This document shows positions 1 to 7,617 of a stretch of DNA of 10,467 nucleotides, in pieces. The notes beneath the pieces were generated by a model, which made no database searches, had not been told where the DNA came from, and saw nothing but the letters and a program-made list of their open reading frames with translations. Both the position numbers and the translations under genes were made by a program. Where the stretch lies: NCBI GenBank assembly GCA_029983495.1, contig JASBZJ010000052.1, positions 1 through 10,467 of the forward strand, written 5' to 3'. The stretch's first letter is position 1; each line of letters starts with the position of its first letter. Origin of the DNA: Porphyromonas sp. (GTDB lineage Bacteria; Bacteroidota; Bacteroidia; Bacteroidales; Porphyromonadaceae).

Positions 1-27
1 AGGCTGGTAAGTAATAGAAAATAATAA

Positions 28-72
28 GGTTGGCCTTTACTAAAGGGGGGATGCCCACCTATAAAGCCAACC
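28..72. repeat. Inverted repeat upstream of the pth terminator
   Basis: GGTTGGC (28-34) pairs with GCCAACC (66-72), and after one bulged base four more A/T pairs extend the stem. The loop is G-rich then C-rich (45-60) and could fold on itself. No T-run follows directly. In the third frame the first bases read Ala-Gly-Lys-stop (3-14), which could be the end of an upstream gene. In related genomes a ribosomal protein L25 gene often sits here, but twelve bases cannot show that. The stem may be a 3'-end stabiliser or part of a structured spacer. Confidence 0.45.
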
Positions 73-101
73 CAAACACTCTTGTTTTCATGAGTTTTTT
101 T

Positions 102-151
102 CTTTGGCAAGTCTCCATAATGCTTCGGCATGAAGGCTTGCCAAAGTTTTT
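102..151 (+). terminator. Strong intrinsic terminator with UUCG tetraloop
   Basis: A perfect 10-bp stem, CTTTGGCAAG (102-111) with CTTGCCAAAG (137-146), is followed by TTTTT (147-151). An inner stem, ATGC/GCAT, closes on TTCG (124-127), giving a C(UUCG)G loop, the classic extra-stable RNA tetraloop. It should end transcription of the gene upstream of the window. It lies only 37 bases before the pth start, so it could also act as an attenuator if transcription begins further left. The T-run is on the plus-strand side only. Confidence 0.75.
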
Positions 152-188
152 GTGTTATTGACGGAAATGTACTGAAATATATACAGAT

Positions 189-815
189 ATGCCATATCTT
201 ATTGTTGGATTAGGTAATATTGGTGCGGAATATGTGTATACCCGCCATAATGTAGGTTTTAGGATCGTTGATGCTTTAGCGAACGATTTAGGCTTATCAT
301 TTACCCCTGCACGATATGGGGATATTGCGAAGGGGAGAATTAAAAGTGCCGAATTGTTACTACTTAAGCCCTCAACCTACATGAATTTAAGTGGAAAGGC
401 TGTTCGATATTACTTACAGGAGTATAATATTCCTGTCGAAAACCTTCTTGTTATAGTTGACGATTTAGCATTACCATTTGGTATGTTAAGGCTAAAGCCT
501 GGTGGAAGTGATGCGGGTCATAATGGACTGAAAAATATAAACCAGTTGATAGGAACACAACAATATGCACGTTTAAGAATTGGTATTGGCAACCGGTTTT
601 CCCAGGGTAAGCAAATCGAGTTCGTTCTTGGGAACTTTCCTCCCGAAGAGGAGCAGTACTTCCCGCTCGTAACAGCTGAAGCCGTTGCAACTATTCGTGA
701 TTTTTGTTTAGTAGGTAAGGAGCGTGCTATGAACTGGCATAACAAAAGCGTGTTACCTAAAAGTAAAACCAAAGTCGATAATCCAATTATTAATCTAGCA
801 GAAACGAATACTTGA
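189..815 (+). CDS. pth: Peptidyl-tRNA hydrolase (Pth)
   Basis: Cytoplasmic esterase that cuts the ester bond between a peptide and its tRNA when peptidyl-tRNA falls off the ribosome, so that the tRNA can be reused. The whole family pattern is visible: GLGN with Asn10, catalytic His20 in TRHNVG, the KPSTYMN segment with Asn66, VDDLALPFG with Asp91/Asp92, and [11 protein letters not shown] with Asn112. These match the known active-site Asn, His, Asn, Asp and Asn. At 208 residues it is slightly longer than the usual ~190, because of a polar C-terminal tail of about 20 residues. The ATG starts immediately at the conserved first strand ([10 protein letters not shown]), so the start is secure although no Shine-Dalgarno is seen, as is normal in Bacteroidota. 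It is followed after 10 bases by the S4-domain gene and probably shares its transcript. No good TAnnTTTG promoter was found directly upstream. Confidence 0.97.
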   Translation: MPYLIVGLGNIGAEYVYTRHNVGFRIVDALANDLGLSFTPARYGDIAKGRIKSAELLLLKPSTYMNLSGKAVRYYLQEYNIPVENLLVIVDDLALPFGMLRLKPGGSDAGHNGLKNINQLIGTQQYARLRIGIGNRFSQGKQIEFVLGNFPPEEEQYFPLVTAEAVATIRDFCLVGKERAMNWHNKSVLPKSKTKVDNPIINLAETNT

Positions 816-825
816 GTAGAGTACT

Positions 826-1314
826 ATGGATGAACAAGAGGAAGTAAGAATAGACAGTTTTTTATGGGCTGTTCGCCTATTCAAAAGTCGTTCAATGGCT
901 AGCGATAATTGTAAGAAAAATAGGATTCTTATTAATGGAGCGGAAGTTAAACCGTCGCGAGGCGTTAAGGTTGGGGATACGCTTACAGTTCGTAAGCCAC
1001 CTATAACATATACCTATAAGGTATTAAAGCTGGCAAGAGCCCGCATGGGAGCAAAACTCGTGCCCGAATACATTCAAAACTTAACTCCCCAGGCCGAGTA
1101 TGAACAGCTCGAATTACGACGTATTTCGGGCTTTATAGGTCGGGCTAAAGGTACAGGAAGGCCAACAAAACGTGAACGCCGGCAATTAGATAGCTTTACG
1201 CAAGCTACAGAAGGACTTGACTTCTTTTTTAACGATGATTTTTATGAGGAAGAAGAGGATGATGAGATGGATAATAACCTCGATTCTTTGTTTTGCAATG
1301 ACAATGAAGAATAG
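826..1314 (+). CDS. S4-domain RNA-binding protein, Hsp15/RqcP type
   Basis: Small protein with an S4 RNA-binding domain at about residues 7-60, seen in RIDSFLWAVRLFKSRS, then KNRILINGAEVKPSRGVKVGD and TVRK. This pattern is typical of the Hsp15 (HslR) family. E. coli Hsp15 binds 50S subunits carrying a trapped peptidyl-tRNA, and the related Firmicutes RqcP works in ribosome quality control. A basic stretch at about 105-118 (GRAKGTGRPTKRERR) may add RNA contacts. The last ~30 residues are strongly acidic, with runs of Glu and Asp. The Asp/Glu-rich tail is a feature of this protein that I cannot assign to a function. It lies 10 bases after pth, which fits a shared role in rescuing blocked ribosomes. 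The family assignment is firm; the exact cellular role is inferred. Confidence 0.9.
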   Translation: MDEQEEVRIDSFLWAVRLFKSRSMASDNCKKNRILINGAEVKPSRGVKVGDTLTVRKPPITYTYKVLKLARARMGAKLVPEYIQNLTPQAEYEQLELRRISGFIGRAKGTGRPTKRERRQLDSFTQATEGLDFFFNDDFYEEEEDDEMDNNLDSLFCNDNEE

Positions 1315-1335
1315 TATTGGACTTAGTGAGATAAG

Positions 1336-1376
1336 CTTTTGCCATAATCAACTTTTGCTATAAGGTAGCCTTTTGC
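1336..1376 (+). repeat. Three CTTTTGC direct repeats over a promoter
   Basis: CTTTTGC occurs at 1336-1342, 1352-1358 and 1370-1376, each followed by CAT or TAT. The start-to-start spacings are 16 and 18 bases. The second copy contains the -33 element of the promoter described here and the third abuts the -7 element. They may be operator half-sites, or the result of repeated promoter-like sequence in AT-rich DNA. Confidence 0.5.
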
Positions 1377-1384
1377 TATCTTTG
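1354..1384 (+). promoter_or_regulatory. Bacteroidota -33/-7 promoter for the DUF2723 gene
   Basis: TTTG (1354-1357) and TATCTTTG (1377-1384) match the Bacteroidota sigma consensus TTTG and TAnnTTTG exactly, with a 19-base spacer, inside the usual 19-21. The start codon at 1411 would then follow a leader of roughly 20 bases with no Shine-Dalgarno. This suggests that the DUF2723-efp pair has its own promoter apart from pth. Confidence 0.7.
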
Positions 1385-1410
1385 CGAAGAATATATACTG
1401 CTGTTTTTGC

Positions 1411-4400
1411 ATGGATTGGAAACTTTATAAGCGATTAAATGTAGCAGGGGCGTGGCTTGTTTTTGCGCTTTCGTCGCTTGTTTACCTGCTTACGATTAGC
1501 CACTCGGCAAACCTTTGGGATACTGCCGAGTTTGTTGTTTGTGTAAATAAGCTCGAAGTAGGGCATCCACCTGGTTCGCCTTTCTTTATGCTTGTATATA
1601 ATTTAGCAACACAATTTACAAGCGACCCCATGCAGGTTGCTACTTTGTGTAATGTTACTAGTGCATTACTTAGTGGTTTTACTATATTTTTCCTTTTCCT
1701 CACCATAACACATTTGGCGCGTAGGTTAGTGGCTCCAGGTTGTAAAGCGGGGGCATTAAGCGATGGTACTAATGACGAGCCATTAACTTTAGCAAAAGGT
1801 ATAGGAATACTTTTTGCTGGTTTAGGAGGTGCTATGTTATATGCTTTTACCGATACATTTTGGTACAGCGCAATTGAGGCCGAAGTATATGCTTTTAGCT
1901 CATTTTTTACAGCACTTGTATTTTGGCTTATGTTGGAGTGGGAAGAGCGTAGCGAAAACGAAAATAGCGATAAATGGCTTGTTCTTATAGCATACTTTTT
2001 TGGCTTAAGCATAGGTGTACACCTACTTAACTTACTGTGTTTGCCTGCAATGGCTCTTGTGTTCTATTTCCGTAGGGCTAAAAAGCCTACAGTAAAAGGC
2101 TTTATTATTACTATCCTTATTTCGTTTGTCCTAATAGCTGTACTGATGTTTGGAGTAATTCAGGGCAGCATGAAGGTGGCTTCGTGGTTTGATATCTTTA
2201 CTGTTAATACTTTGGGGTTACCCTTTAACAGTGGTCTTATTACTTATCTTGTAATACTAATAGCCTTAGCCGTAGTTTCGCTTGTCTCCATGCATCTTAA
2301 GGGTGCAACAACTTTGGCAAAATCATCGGTATTTGTAACATTATTCCTTTTGGGGATTCCCTTTATATCGAGCAGTGTATTTCTTTGGATTCTTCTTACG
2401 GTAGTACTTGCTTATTTGGTATTTGGGTACAAAAAACTAACGTTACGAATGCTCTATGGCGTTCAGTTGGCCACGGTTTGTTTAATGATTGGTTATTCGT
2501 GTTATGGTGTAATTATTATTCGTAGTGCTGCAATGCCCCCGATGAACGAAAATAACCCATCTACACCAATTACGCTTAAAAAGTACTTAAACCGTGAGCA
2601 GTATGGTGCTGTACCTCTATTTAAGGGACAAACATTTGCATCGCGACCAATTGAGCAAACCGAAAAGCAAGGTAGTTGGGGACCTGCGCCAAAAAGTAGT
2701 TCGAACGATAAGGATCGTTACGTACGTGGGCAAAAGGAATTTACGTATAAATATGATAACGAAATTCTTTTCCCTAGGGTTTACTCCAATCAGCCTAACC
2801 ATGTAGCAGGTTACAATATGTGGATGGGGCGTGATGTTAACGACCATTCGCAACCATCGTTTACACAAAACCTTAAGTACTTTTTTAAATACCAAGTGAA
2901 CTTTATGTACTGGAGGTATTTTGGATGGAACTTCATTGGACGACAAAACGATATTCAAGGGCATGGAACTTTAACAAAGGGTGGTGTTTCTACAGGCTTT
3001 AACTTTATCGATCGTATTTACTATGGCGATGCAAAGTATTACCCTGTTGAAATGGCGCAAAATAAGGGGCATAATGTGTATTACTTAATGCCCTTAATAC
3101 TTGGTCTTTTAGGAATAGCATTCCAGCTTTTTAGCAGGGGACAACGAGGAACTCAAAGTTTTTGGATTGTGTTCTTTTTCTTCTTTATGACGGGGCTTGC
3201 TATAATATTCTATATTAATCAAACTCCATACCAACCACGCGAACGCGACTATGCTTATGCGGGGTCGTTTTATGCTTTTGCCATATGGATTGGTGTGGGT
3301 ATTATGGCAATTTGGCATTGGATAGCGAACAAAAACTATAAGTACCAGCCTATAGCAACTTTTGTCGCTGGTGTTATTGCAGTTGCTGTTCCCCTACAAA
3401 TGCTTGCACAAAACTTCGATGACCACGACCGTTCGGGACGGACGGTTGCTGCCGACTTGGGTTATAACTACCTTATGAGTTGCGAGGATAATGCCATTGT
3501 TTTTTGTTTCGGCGATAACGATACATTCCCCCTTTGGTATGCTCAGGAAATTGAGCATATAAAACTCGATACGCGAGCGTGTAACCTTAGTTACTTAGCT
3601 GCAGAGTGGTATGTGGATCAAATGAGAATGCAGGCATATAAATCACAACCATTGCCCTTTAAACTAATGGTTCCCGAGTTTTATTATCTCGTAGTTGCTG
3701 TAGGTGTTGCCGATGGTGGTCCAATGGAATTAGGTAAGGCATTGGATATGGTACCTAAAACGCAATCGCAAGGGTACCAAATACTACCTACAAACCAGCT
3801 CTTCTTGTCTATTGATTCCGTTGCCATACAAAAGCAATTCCCCGGCTTACGAGCTGAAGTAAATCCTCAGATGTTGATATCGCTAAAAGGGAAAAATTAC
3901 CTTGGGCGCGATGGTCTTGCGGTACTCGACCTTATTCGTACGAATAACTGGCAAAGACCTATTTATTGGCTTAAATCTACACCAGGCGATGCTTTTAGCA
4001 ACTTAAACGATTATTTTGGAAGTTCGGGGGCTGCATGGAAGCTTTATCCTACAAACATGAAAGGGCAAAATGATTCACTTCTTGTTAACCGAGAATACGA
4101 CCTTGTAATGAAAACGTTTAGGTGGTTTGGCGCCAATGGCAAGAATACCTACTTCGATGACAATATCCGCAATAATATTATCAGCCTTTACCGTGCACAG
4201 GTTTTTCCCTCGTTAGCATTACGTTTAATTGATCTCAATGATAAAACACGTGCACAAGCGGTGTTAAAACGCTGTGCGGAAGTACTTCCAAACACTAATT
4301 TACCTTATACCTATAGCGACCTTAACTTAGCACTTGCTTGCTACCATGCTGACCTGCCCGAACTTGGCGATACTATAGTTAGGGACAACCTCTCGAGTAT

Positions 4401-4638
4401 TATGCAGGGGTTCCAATGGTTCCTCCATCTGAGCGATCGGTTAAAACGTAGGGTTATAGCTGAGGGCGAAATTGAGCAACTTACCGACCGCGCTATGGAC
4501 GCAATGGGTATTGTTGCTAATGCAAATAGAAAAACACAGTTTGCTACCGAAGTTAAGGCTTTTAATCAGCTACTTAAAACCTTGTATGGTGTAGACCCAA
4601 ACTTTACACAACCCGAACAGAGTATCGAAAAACAATAA
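1411..4638 (+). CDS. DUF2723 family multi-pass membrane protein, putative glycosyltransferase
   Basis: Very large inner-membrane protein (1075 aa) of the DUF2723 family, common and long in Bacteroidota. Residues 1-370 hold about nine or ten hydrophobic helices. A hydrophilic segment at 371-550 is probably periplasmic. Four further helices lie at about 553-675, and a soluble C-terminal part (about 680-1075) follows. Family landmarks are DTAEF (37-41) and HPPGSP (52-57) in the first outer loop, SAIEAEVYAFSS (153-164), LNREQYGAVPLFKGQ in the large loop, RERDYAYAG (610-618) and GDNDTFPLWY (701-710). The acidic pair Asp37/Glu40 in the first outer loop resembles the catalytic loop of GT-C glycosyltransferases that use polyprenyl-phosphate sugars. 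A role in glycosylating exported proteins or lipids is therefore plausible but unproven. It has its own promoter, and efp begins 30 bases after its stop. Confidence 0.88.
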   Translation: MDWKLYKRLNVAGAWLVFALSSLVYLLTISHSANLWDTAEFVVCVNKLEVGHPPGSPFFMLVYNLATQFTSDPMQVATLCNVTSALLSGFTIFFLFLTITHLARRLVAPGCKAGALSDGTNDEPLTLAKGIGILFAGLGGAMLYAFTDTFWYSAIEAEVYAFSSFFTALVFWLMLEWEERSENENSDKWLVLIAYFFGLSIGVHLLNLLCLPAMALVFYFRRAKKPTVKGFIITILISFVLIAVLMFGVIQGSMKVASWFDIFTVNTLGLPFNSGLITYLVILIALAVVSLVSMHLKGATTLAKSSVFVTLFLLGIPFISSSVFLWILLTVVLAYLVFGYKKLTLRMLYGVQLATVCLMIGYSCYGVIIIRSAAMPPMNENNPSTPITLKKYLNREQYGAVPLFKGQTFASRPIEQTEKQGSWGPAPKSSSNDKDRYVRGQKEFTYKYDNEILFPRVYSNQPNHVAGYNMWMGRDVNDHSQPSFTQNLKYFFKYQVNFMYWRYFGWNFIGRQNDIQGHGTLTKGGVSTGFNFIDRIYYGDAKYYPVEMAQNKGHNVYYLMPLILGLLGIAFQLFSRGQRGTQSFWIVFFFFFMTGLAIIFYINQTPYQPRERDYAYAGSFYAFAIWIGVGIMAIWHWIANKNYKYQPIATFVAGVIAVAVPLQMLAQNFDDHDRSGRTVAADLGYNYLMSCEDNAIVFCFGDNDTFPLWYAQEIEHIKLDTRACNLSYLAAEWYVDQMRMQAYKSQPLPFKLMVPEFYYLVVAVGVADGGPMELGKALDMVPKTQSQGYQILPTNQLFLSIDSVAIQKQFPGLRAEVNPQMLISLKGKNYLGRDGLAVLDLIRTNNWQRPIYWLKSTPGDAFSNLNDYFGSSGAAWKLYPTNMKGQNDSLLVNREYDLVMKTFRWFGANGKNTYFDDNIRNNIISLYRAQVFPSLALRLIDLNDKTRAQAVLKRCAEVLPNTNLPYTYSDLNLALACYHADLPELGDTIVRDNLSSIMQGFQWFLHLSDRLKRRVIAEGEIEQLTDRAMDAMGIVANANRKTQFATEVKAFNQLLKTLYGVDPNFTQPEQSIEKQ

Positions 4639-4668
4639 TAACACATTTATATCTAAAACAGAATTAAT

Positions 4669-5235
4669 ATGGCTACTACAGCTGACTTTCGTAATGGCAT
4701 GTGCCTAAATATCGACGGACAATATTACTTTATTGTGGAGTTCCTTCACGTTAAGCCTGGTAAAGGTCCCGCTTTTGTTCGTACCAAATTAAAAAATGTT
4801 GCCACTGGCAGAGTACTAGATAAAACATGGAACAGTGGTGTAAAGGTGGAAGAAGTTCGCATTGAACGTCGCCCCTATCAATACCTATATAAAGATGAAA
4901 ATGGACTCAACTTTATGCACCCCGAAACCTTCGAGCAAATCTCTATTCCCGAAGTCGCAATTACGGGAGTTGAGTTCCTTAAAGAAGGCGATATGGTTGA
5001 GGCTATGGTTGAAAGCGAAACTGAGCAGATACTAACTTGCGAAGTGCCAGCACACGTAAATTTACGCGTAACACATTCCGAACCAGGTGTGCGTGGCGAT
5101 ACTGCACAAAATGCACTTAAGCCTGCCACACTCGAAACTGGTGCTGAAATACGCGTTCCATTATTCATTCAAGAAGGCGAACTTATTGAAGTGGATACGC
5201 GCGATGGAAGTTATGTTGGTCGTGTAAAGGAATAA
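4669..5235 (+). CDS. efp: Elongation factor P
   Basis: EF-P binds between the ribosomal P and E sites and speeds peptide-bond formation at polyproline stretches. The 188-residue length is typical, and three beta-barrel domains are recognisable: KOW-like at about 1-65, the central OB domain at about 66-128 and the C-terminal OB domain at about 129-188. The tip loop of domain I reads [11 protein letters not shown], with Lys32 at the position that is beta-lysylated in E. coli (Lys34). Whether it is modified here cannot be read from this window, since no epmA or epmB is present. The C-terminus keeps the conserved [18 protein letters not shown] and [11 protein letters not shown] segments. The start matches family N-termini ([10 protein letters not shown]). 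It probably shares a transcript with the DUF2723 gene and is closed by the terminator at 5340-5372. Confidence 0.97.
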   Translation: MATTADFRNGMCLNIDGQYYFIVEFLHVKPGKGPAFVRTKLKNVATGRVLDKTWNSGVKVEEVRIERRPYQYLYKDENGLNFMHPETFEQISIPEVAITGVEFLKEGDMVEAMVESETEQILTCEVPAHVNLRVTHSEPGVRGDTAQNALKPATLETGAEIRVPLFIQEGELIEVDTRDGSYVGRVKE

Positions 5236-5241
5236 CCTTTT

Positions 5242-5317
5242 GAAAACAGCGTGTTTGTTTTCTCCAAAAATATATCATTCCTGCGCTTATAATAGTTACG
5301 CCACAATAAATTGGCGT
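5242..5317. repeat. Two small stem-loops between efp and its terminator
   Basis: GAAAACA (5242-5248) pairs with TGTTTTC (5256-5262) over a 7-base loop. ACGCCA (5298-5303) pairs with TGGCGT (5312-5317) over an 8-base loop. Neither has a T-run, so they look like 3'-UTR structure rather than terminators. Both stems are short and could arise by chance. Confidence 0.35.
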
Positions 5318-5339
5318 GGTTTGCATGTGTTTTCGCATT

Positions 5340-5372
5340 AATATCGGAGAGCAACACCTCCGATATTTTTTT
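5340..5372 (+). terminator. Intrinsic terminator after efp
   Basis: AATATCGGAG (5340-5349) pairs perfectly with CTCCGATATT (5358-5367) around an 8-base loop, and seven T residues (5366-5372) follow the GC-rich part of the stem. It ends the DUF2723-efp transcript and isolates the following LRR gene. Confidence 0.85.
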
Positions 5373-5410
5373 ATTATGCTGTTATTCTAGGAAAAAGTTT
5401 TTTATTGTAT

Positions 5411-5418
5411 TATATTTG
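5411..5418 (+). promoter_or_regulatory. Possible -7 element for the LRR gene
   Basis: TATATTTG matches TAnnTTTG, but no TTTG lies 19-21 bases upstream. An alternative is that the TTTG at 5415-5418 is itself the -33 element of a second site, AACTTTTG (5440-5447), 21 bases further on. Either way the leader before 5526 would be roughly 70-105 bases. A 6-bp inverted repeat, GTTACT (5424-5429) and AGTAAC (5437-5442), lies between the two sites. Confidence 0.4.
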
Positions 5419-5525
5419 CCCTTGTTACTAATGCGAAGTAACTTTTGTGGAAATGGTTTCTTAAGATAGCTTAGGGGAGCCTCTAGAAAAACTGCTTGAC
5501 TGTTGAACCTTAACCCTATAATTAT

Positions 5526-6839
5526 ATGAAGAGATTTTTACCTATTACAGTACTTGCTTTTGTGCTATTTTCGTTTGCTTTCTGTGTTACAATCCCACTT
5601 TCTGCGGGTGATTATGCTACTGTGAGAGCAGTTGATGCTCCTCCTCAAGGTACACCGTTTGTAGAATTAGGAGTAATGCCCAATCGTTCTATTACTATCA
5701 TGTTGCTGGTTCATAACGAGGGCGACCCAGTTTGGATTGAGACAAATAAAGGTGTTTTCGAAAAAGTTTCAATTCCTTCTACAGGTATGCCACAGTATGG
5801 AAGTTATAAATCGGAACTTGAAGTATTGCGAGTTTATGGGAATCTGAAGGTATTCGATAGTAGCGAAAATGGAGGATTTGTAAAATATATCGATGCTAGC
5901 CATTGCCCCAAACTCGTCAAGCTATACGGGCTACATAATAGCATGAGCCATGTGGATATTTCCTCATGCAAAGAACTCGAGTTTGTTAACCTTGCAGGAA
6001 GTGACCTTAAAGCAATTGACGTAAAGAATAATACTAACTTAAAAACTCTTTGGTTACCTAAAAACAATATTTCAACCCTCGACCTAACAGGGCTTTTACA
6101 ACTTGAAGAATTATCATTCGAGCAGAATGGACTCTCCCAAGTAAATGGTCTTAGTGATTTATCGAAACTTGTTGAGCTCCGTTGTGATGGTAATAAGTTT
6201 ATCGACTTAGATTGTTCGAAAATGAGTAACCTTGAACAACTCTTTGCCTCGAAAAATAATTTAAAAGACCTTGACCTTTCGAAGTCACCGAAGCTCAAGG
6301 TACTTGATGTTTCGTTTAATTATATTACTGAACTTAAAATTGCGTCAAATGCTTTAGAATCGGTTTCGGTGCACCACAATAAGTTGGGAGATACTCAATC
6401 CACCGCTTTAGTAAATTCGCTTCCCTCTCGTTTAGGCAAGGAACCAGGTACGCTTATATGGTTTAATAATGAAATTGCTCACAACGAAGATCCAAGTGGG
6501 AACTACCCTGAAAAGAATTCGCTTAACGACAAAAATGTGGCAAAGGCACTCGAAAAAAACTGGGTTACTTATAGTGGAGACCAGGTTATTACAAGCAGTA
6601 AACCCATTACAGAAAGTAGTTTTTCTTGCTGGGGTCCACAAGAACAGAAGTTGCTTTTGCCTCAAGGATGCCATAGGGTCGATATTTTTGATGTAACTGG
6701 TAAGCTGGTTGCATCATATCCTACTCCAGGCGAAGAACTCTCTCTCTCCGTGCACCCAAGTGGTACGTACGTAGCTAGCATCCATTTTGCCGATATGGTA
6801 GAATCAATTGTGTTTATAAAAGGAGGCTCTATAAAATAG
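5526..6839 (+). CDS. Secreted leucine-rich-repeat protein with T9SS-type C-terminal domain
   Basis: Exported protein of 437 aa. Residues 1 to about 27 form a Sec signal peptide: MKRF, a hydrophobic core, then PLSA before GDY. A beta-rich segment of about 100 residues follows. From about residue 130 there are LRRs of close to 21 residues, starting near 130, 151, 172, 193, 215, 236, 257 and 277, with the pattern LxxLxxxxNxLxxLDlS, as in internalin-J-like proteins. An LRR-exit region (VNSLPSRLG, then NNEIAH) comes next. The last ~70 residues (VDIFDVTGKLVASY, then HPSGTYVASIHF and VFIKG) resemble a type IX secretion sorting domain (type A). Such proteins cross the outer membrane and are often attached to the surface or released, commonly as adhesins. 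The ligand cannot be predicted. The protein has the same layout as the leftward LRR protein at the right edge. The Cys at residue 20 is not in a good lipobox. Confidence 0.85.
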   Translation: MKRFLPITVLAFVLFSFAFCVTIPLSAGDYATVRAVDAPPQGTPFVELGVMPNRSITIMLLVHNEGDPVWIETNKGVFEKVSIPSTGMPQYGSYKSELEVLRVYGNLKVFDSSENGGFVKYIDASHCPKLVKLYGLHNSMSHVDISSCKELEFVNLAGSDLKAIDVKNNTNLKTLWLPKNNISTLDLTGLLQLEELSFEQNGLSQVNGLSDLSKLVELRCDGNKFIDLDCSKMSNLEQLFASKNNLKDLDLSKSPKLKVLDVSFNYITELKIASNALESVSVHHNKLGDTQSTALVNSLPSRLGKEPGTLIWFNNEIAHNEDPSGNYPEKNSLNDKNVAKALEKNWVTYSGDQVITSSKPITESSFSCWGPQEQKLLLPQGCHRVDIFDVTGKLVASYPTPGEELSLSVHPSGTYVASIHFADMVESIVFIKGGSIK

Positions 6840-7236
6840 AAATATGTTGGTAATCGCTGAAGGAGATTTTGCATAGCACCGAAGATGCAAAATACCAAGC
6901 CTATAGAACACGGATTCATACTTCCATAACAAAGACCAGCATTATTGGGCATACATCAAGGCATACCTATCTCATAGTAGCTTTGACTTAATGCTTAACA
7001 ATGCTGGTGAAATGTATATGGAAATAAGAACTCAAAAAAATAAAATATCCTTGCCTAGGAATAGCGAAACTCATTACTCACTTTTCGGGGTACTACCTAA
7101 TAATACCACATGTGAGGAATGATTTAAAGTCTCGTAAAGAGGGATGTTTTCATAAAGAATGCTTACCTTCGTATAACAAGCGAATTGCAATATTTGCATG
7201 CCAATATGATATTTATGATTTAGTACAGATGAAACG
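6840..7236. other. Gene-poor spacer with inverted repeats
   Basis: No open frame here has a recognisable product. Two inverted repeats are visible: TTTTGCAT (6867-6874) with ATGCAAAA (6885-6892), and ACCAGCATT (6935-6943) with AATGCTGGT (7000-7008). Neither is followed by a T-run, so no convincing terminator of the LRR gene is seen. A weak -7-like AATATTTG lies at 7189-7196 before the protease remnant, without a -33 partner. The spacer may be decayed coding DNA. Confidence 0.4.
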
Positions 7237-7595
7237 ATGAAAAAGTTATTGTTATTACAACGGTTATGGCTTGTACAAAGCCGGAACCTATTCGAAGAGT
7301 CTTACAGGAGGAGCTTCCTGTACTTTCGAGAGAGGAACAGGTAGCTCAGATTTTTGCCGGTCTTACAGGAAAAAAACAGCAGAACGGACTAATTCATTGC
7401 AATTGGGGGTGGAACGGTGGTTATAATGGGTACTTCCATCCAAGTGTACTTGATCCTGAACATAGTATGGTTGCCGATGATTATGGCAATAAAACAAAGG
7501 GAAAGAAAAGTGGAGATTATCGCAGAAAGGCAATGATTTTCTACACGCATTTTAAGCAGGGCGGTGAAGTATTGCCGGGCGATTGGATTCTGTGA
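7237..7595 (+). pseudogene. Remnant of a C10 (streptopain-like) cysteine protease lipoprotein
   Basis: The intact frame runs from ATG 7266 to 7595 (109 aa). Residues 38-66 (GLIHCNWGWNGGYNGYF, then DPEH) match the C-terminal end of C10 peptidases, where an NWGW motif follows the catalytic His. The catalytic Cys segment and the His segment (GHAxVxDG) are absent, and a full C10 protein is several hundred residues longer, so the peptidase core is gone. Just upstream in the same frame is a lipoprotein-like signal (KVIVITTVMAC, then TKPEP), but its natural start, ATG 7237, is one base out of frame: from 7237 the reading is MKKLLLLQRLWLV and stops at 7342-7344. One extra base between 7240 and 7260 would restore a normal lipoprotein start. 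I infer an internal deletion plus a one-base loss. An annotator might instead call 7266-7595 a small hypothetical protein. The next gene begins 22 bases later. Confidence 0.65.
7299..7370 (+). repeat. 11-base direct repeat inside the protease remnant
   Basis: GTCTTACAGGA occurs at 7299-7309 and again at 7360-7370, 61 bases apart and in different reading phases. The second copy runs into seven A residues (7370-7376) and lies just before the recognisable C10 C-terminus. A short repeat there may mark where the internal deletion was joined; this is inference. Confidence 0.45.
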
Positions 7596-7617
7596 TTAAT
7601 TTGATAAGTTTATTTTT

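Noticed and set aside
3..14. Ala-Gly-Lys-stop as the end of an L25 ribosomal protein gene
   Set aside because: Twelve bases are too few to identify a gene. It is mentioned only as context for the terminator.
6662..6952. 96-aa minus-strand frame overlapping the LRR gene end
   Set aside because: It overlaps the sorting-domain coding region, which is clearly real on the plus strand, and its translation shows no family features.
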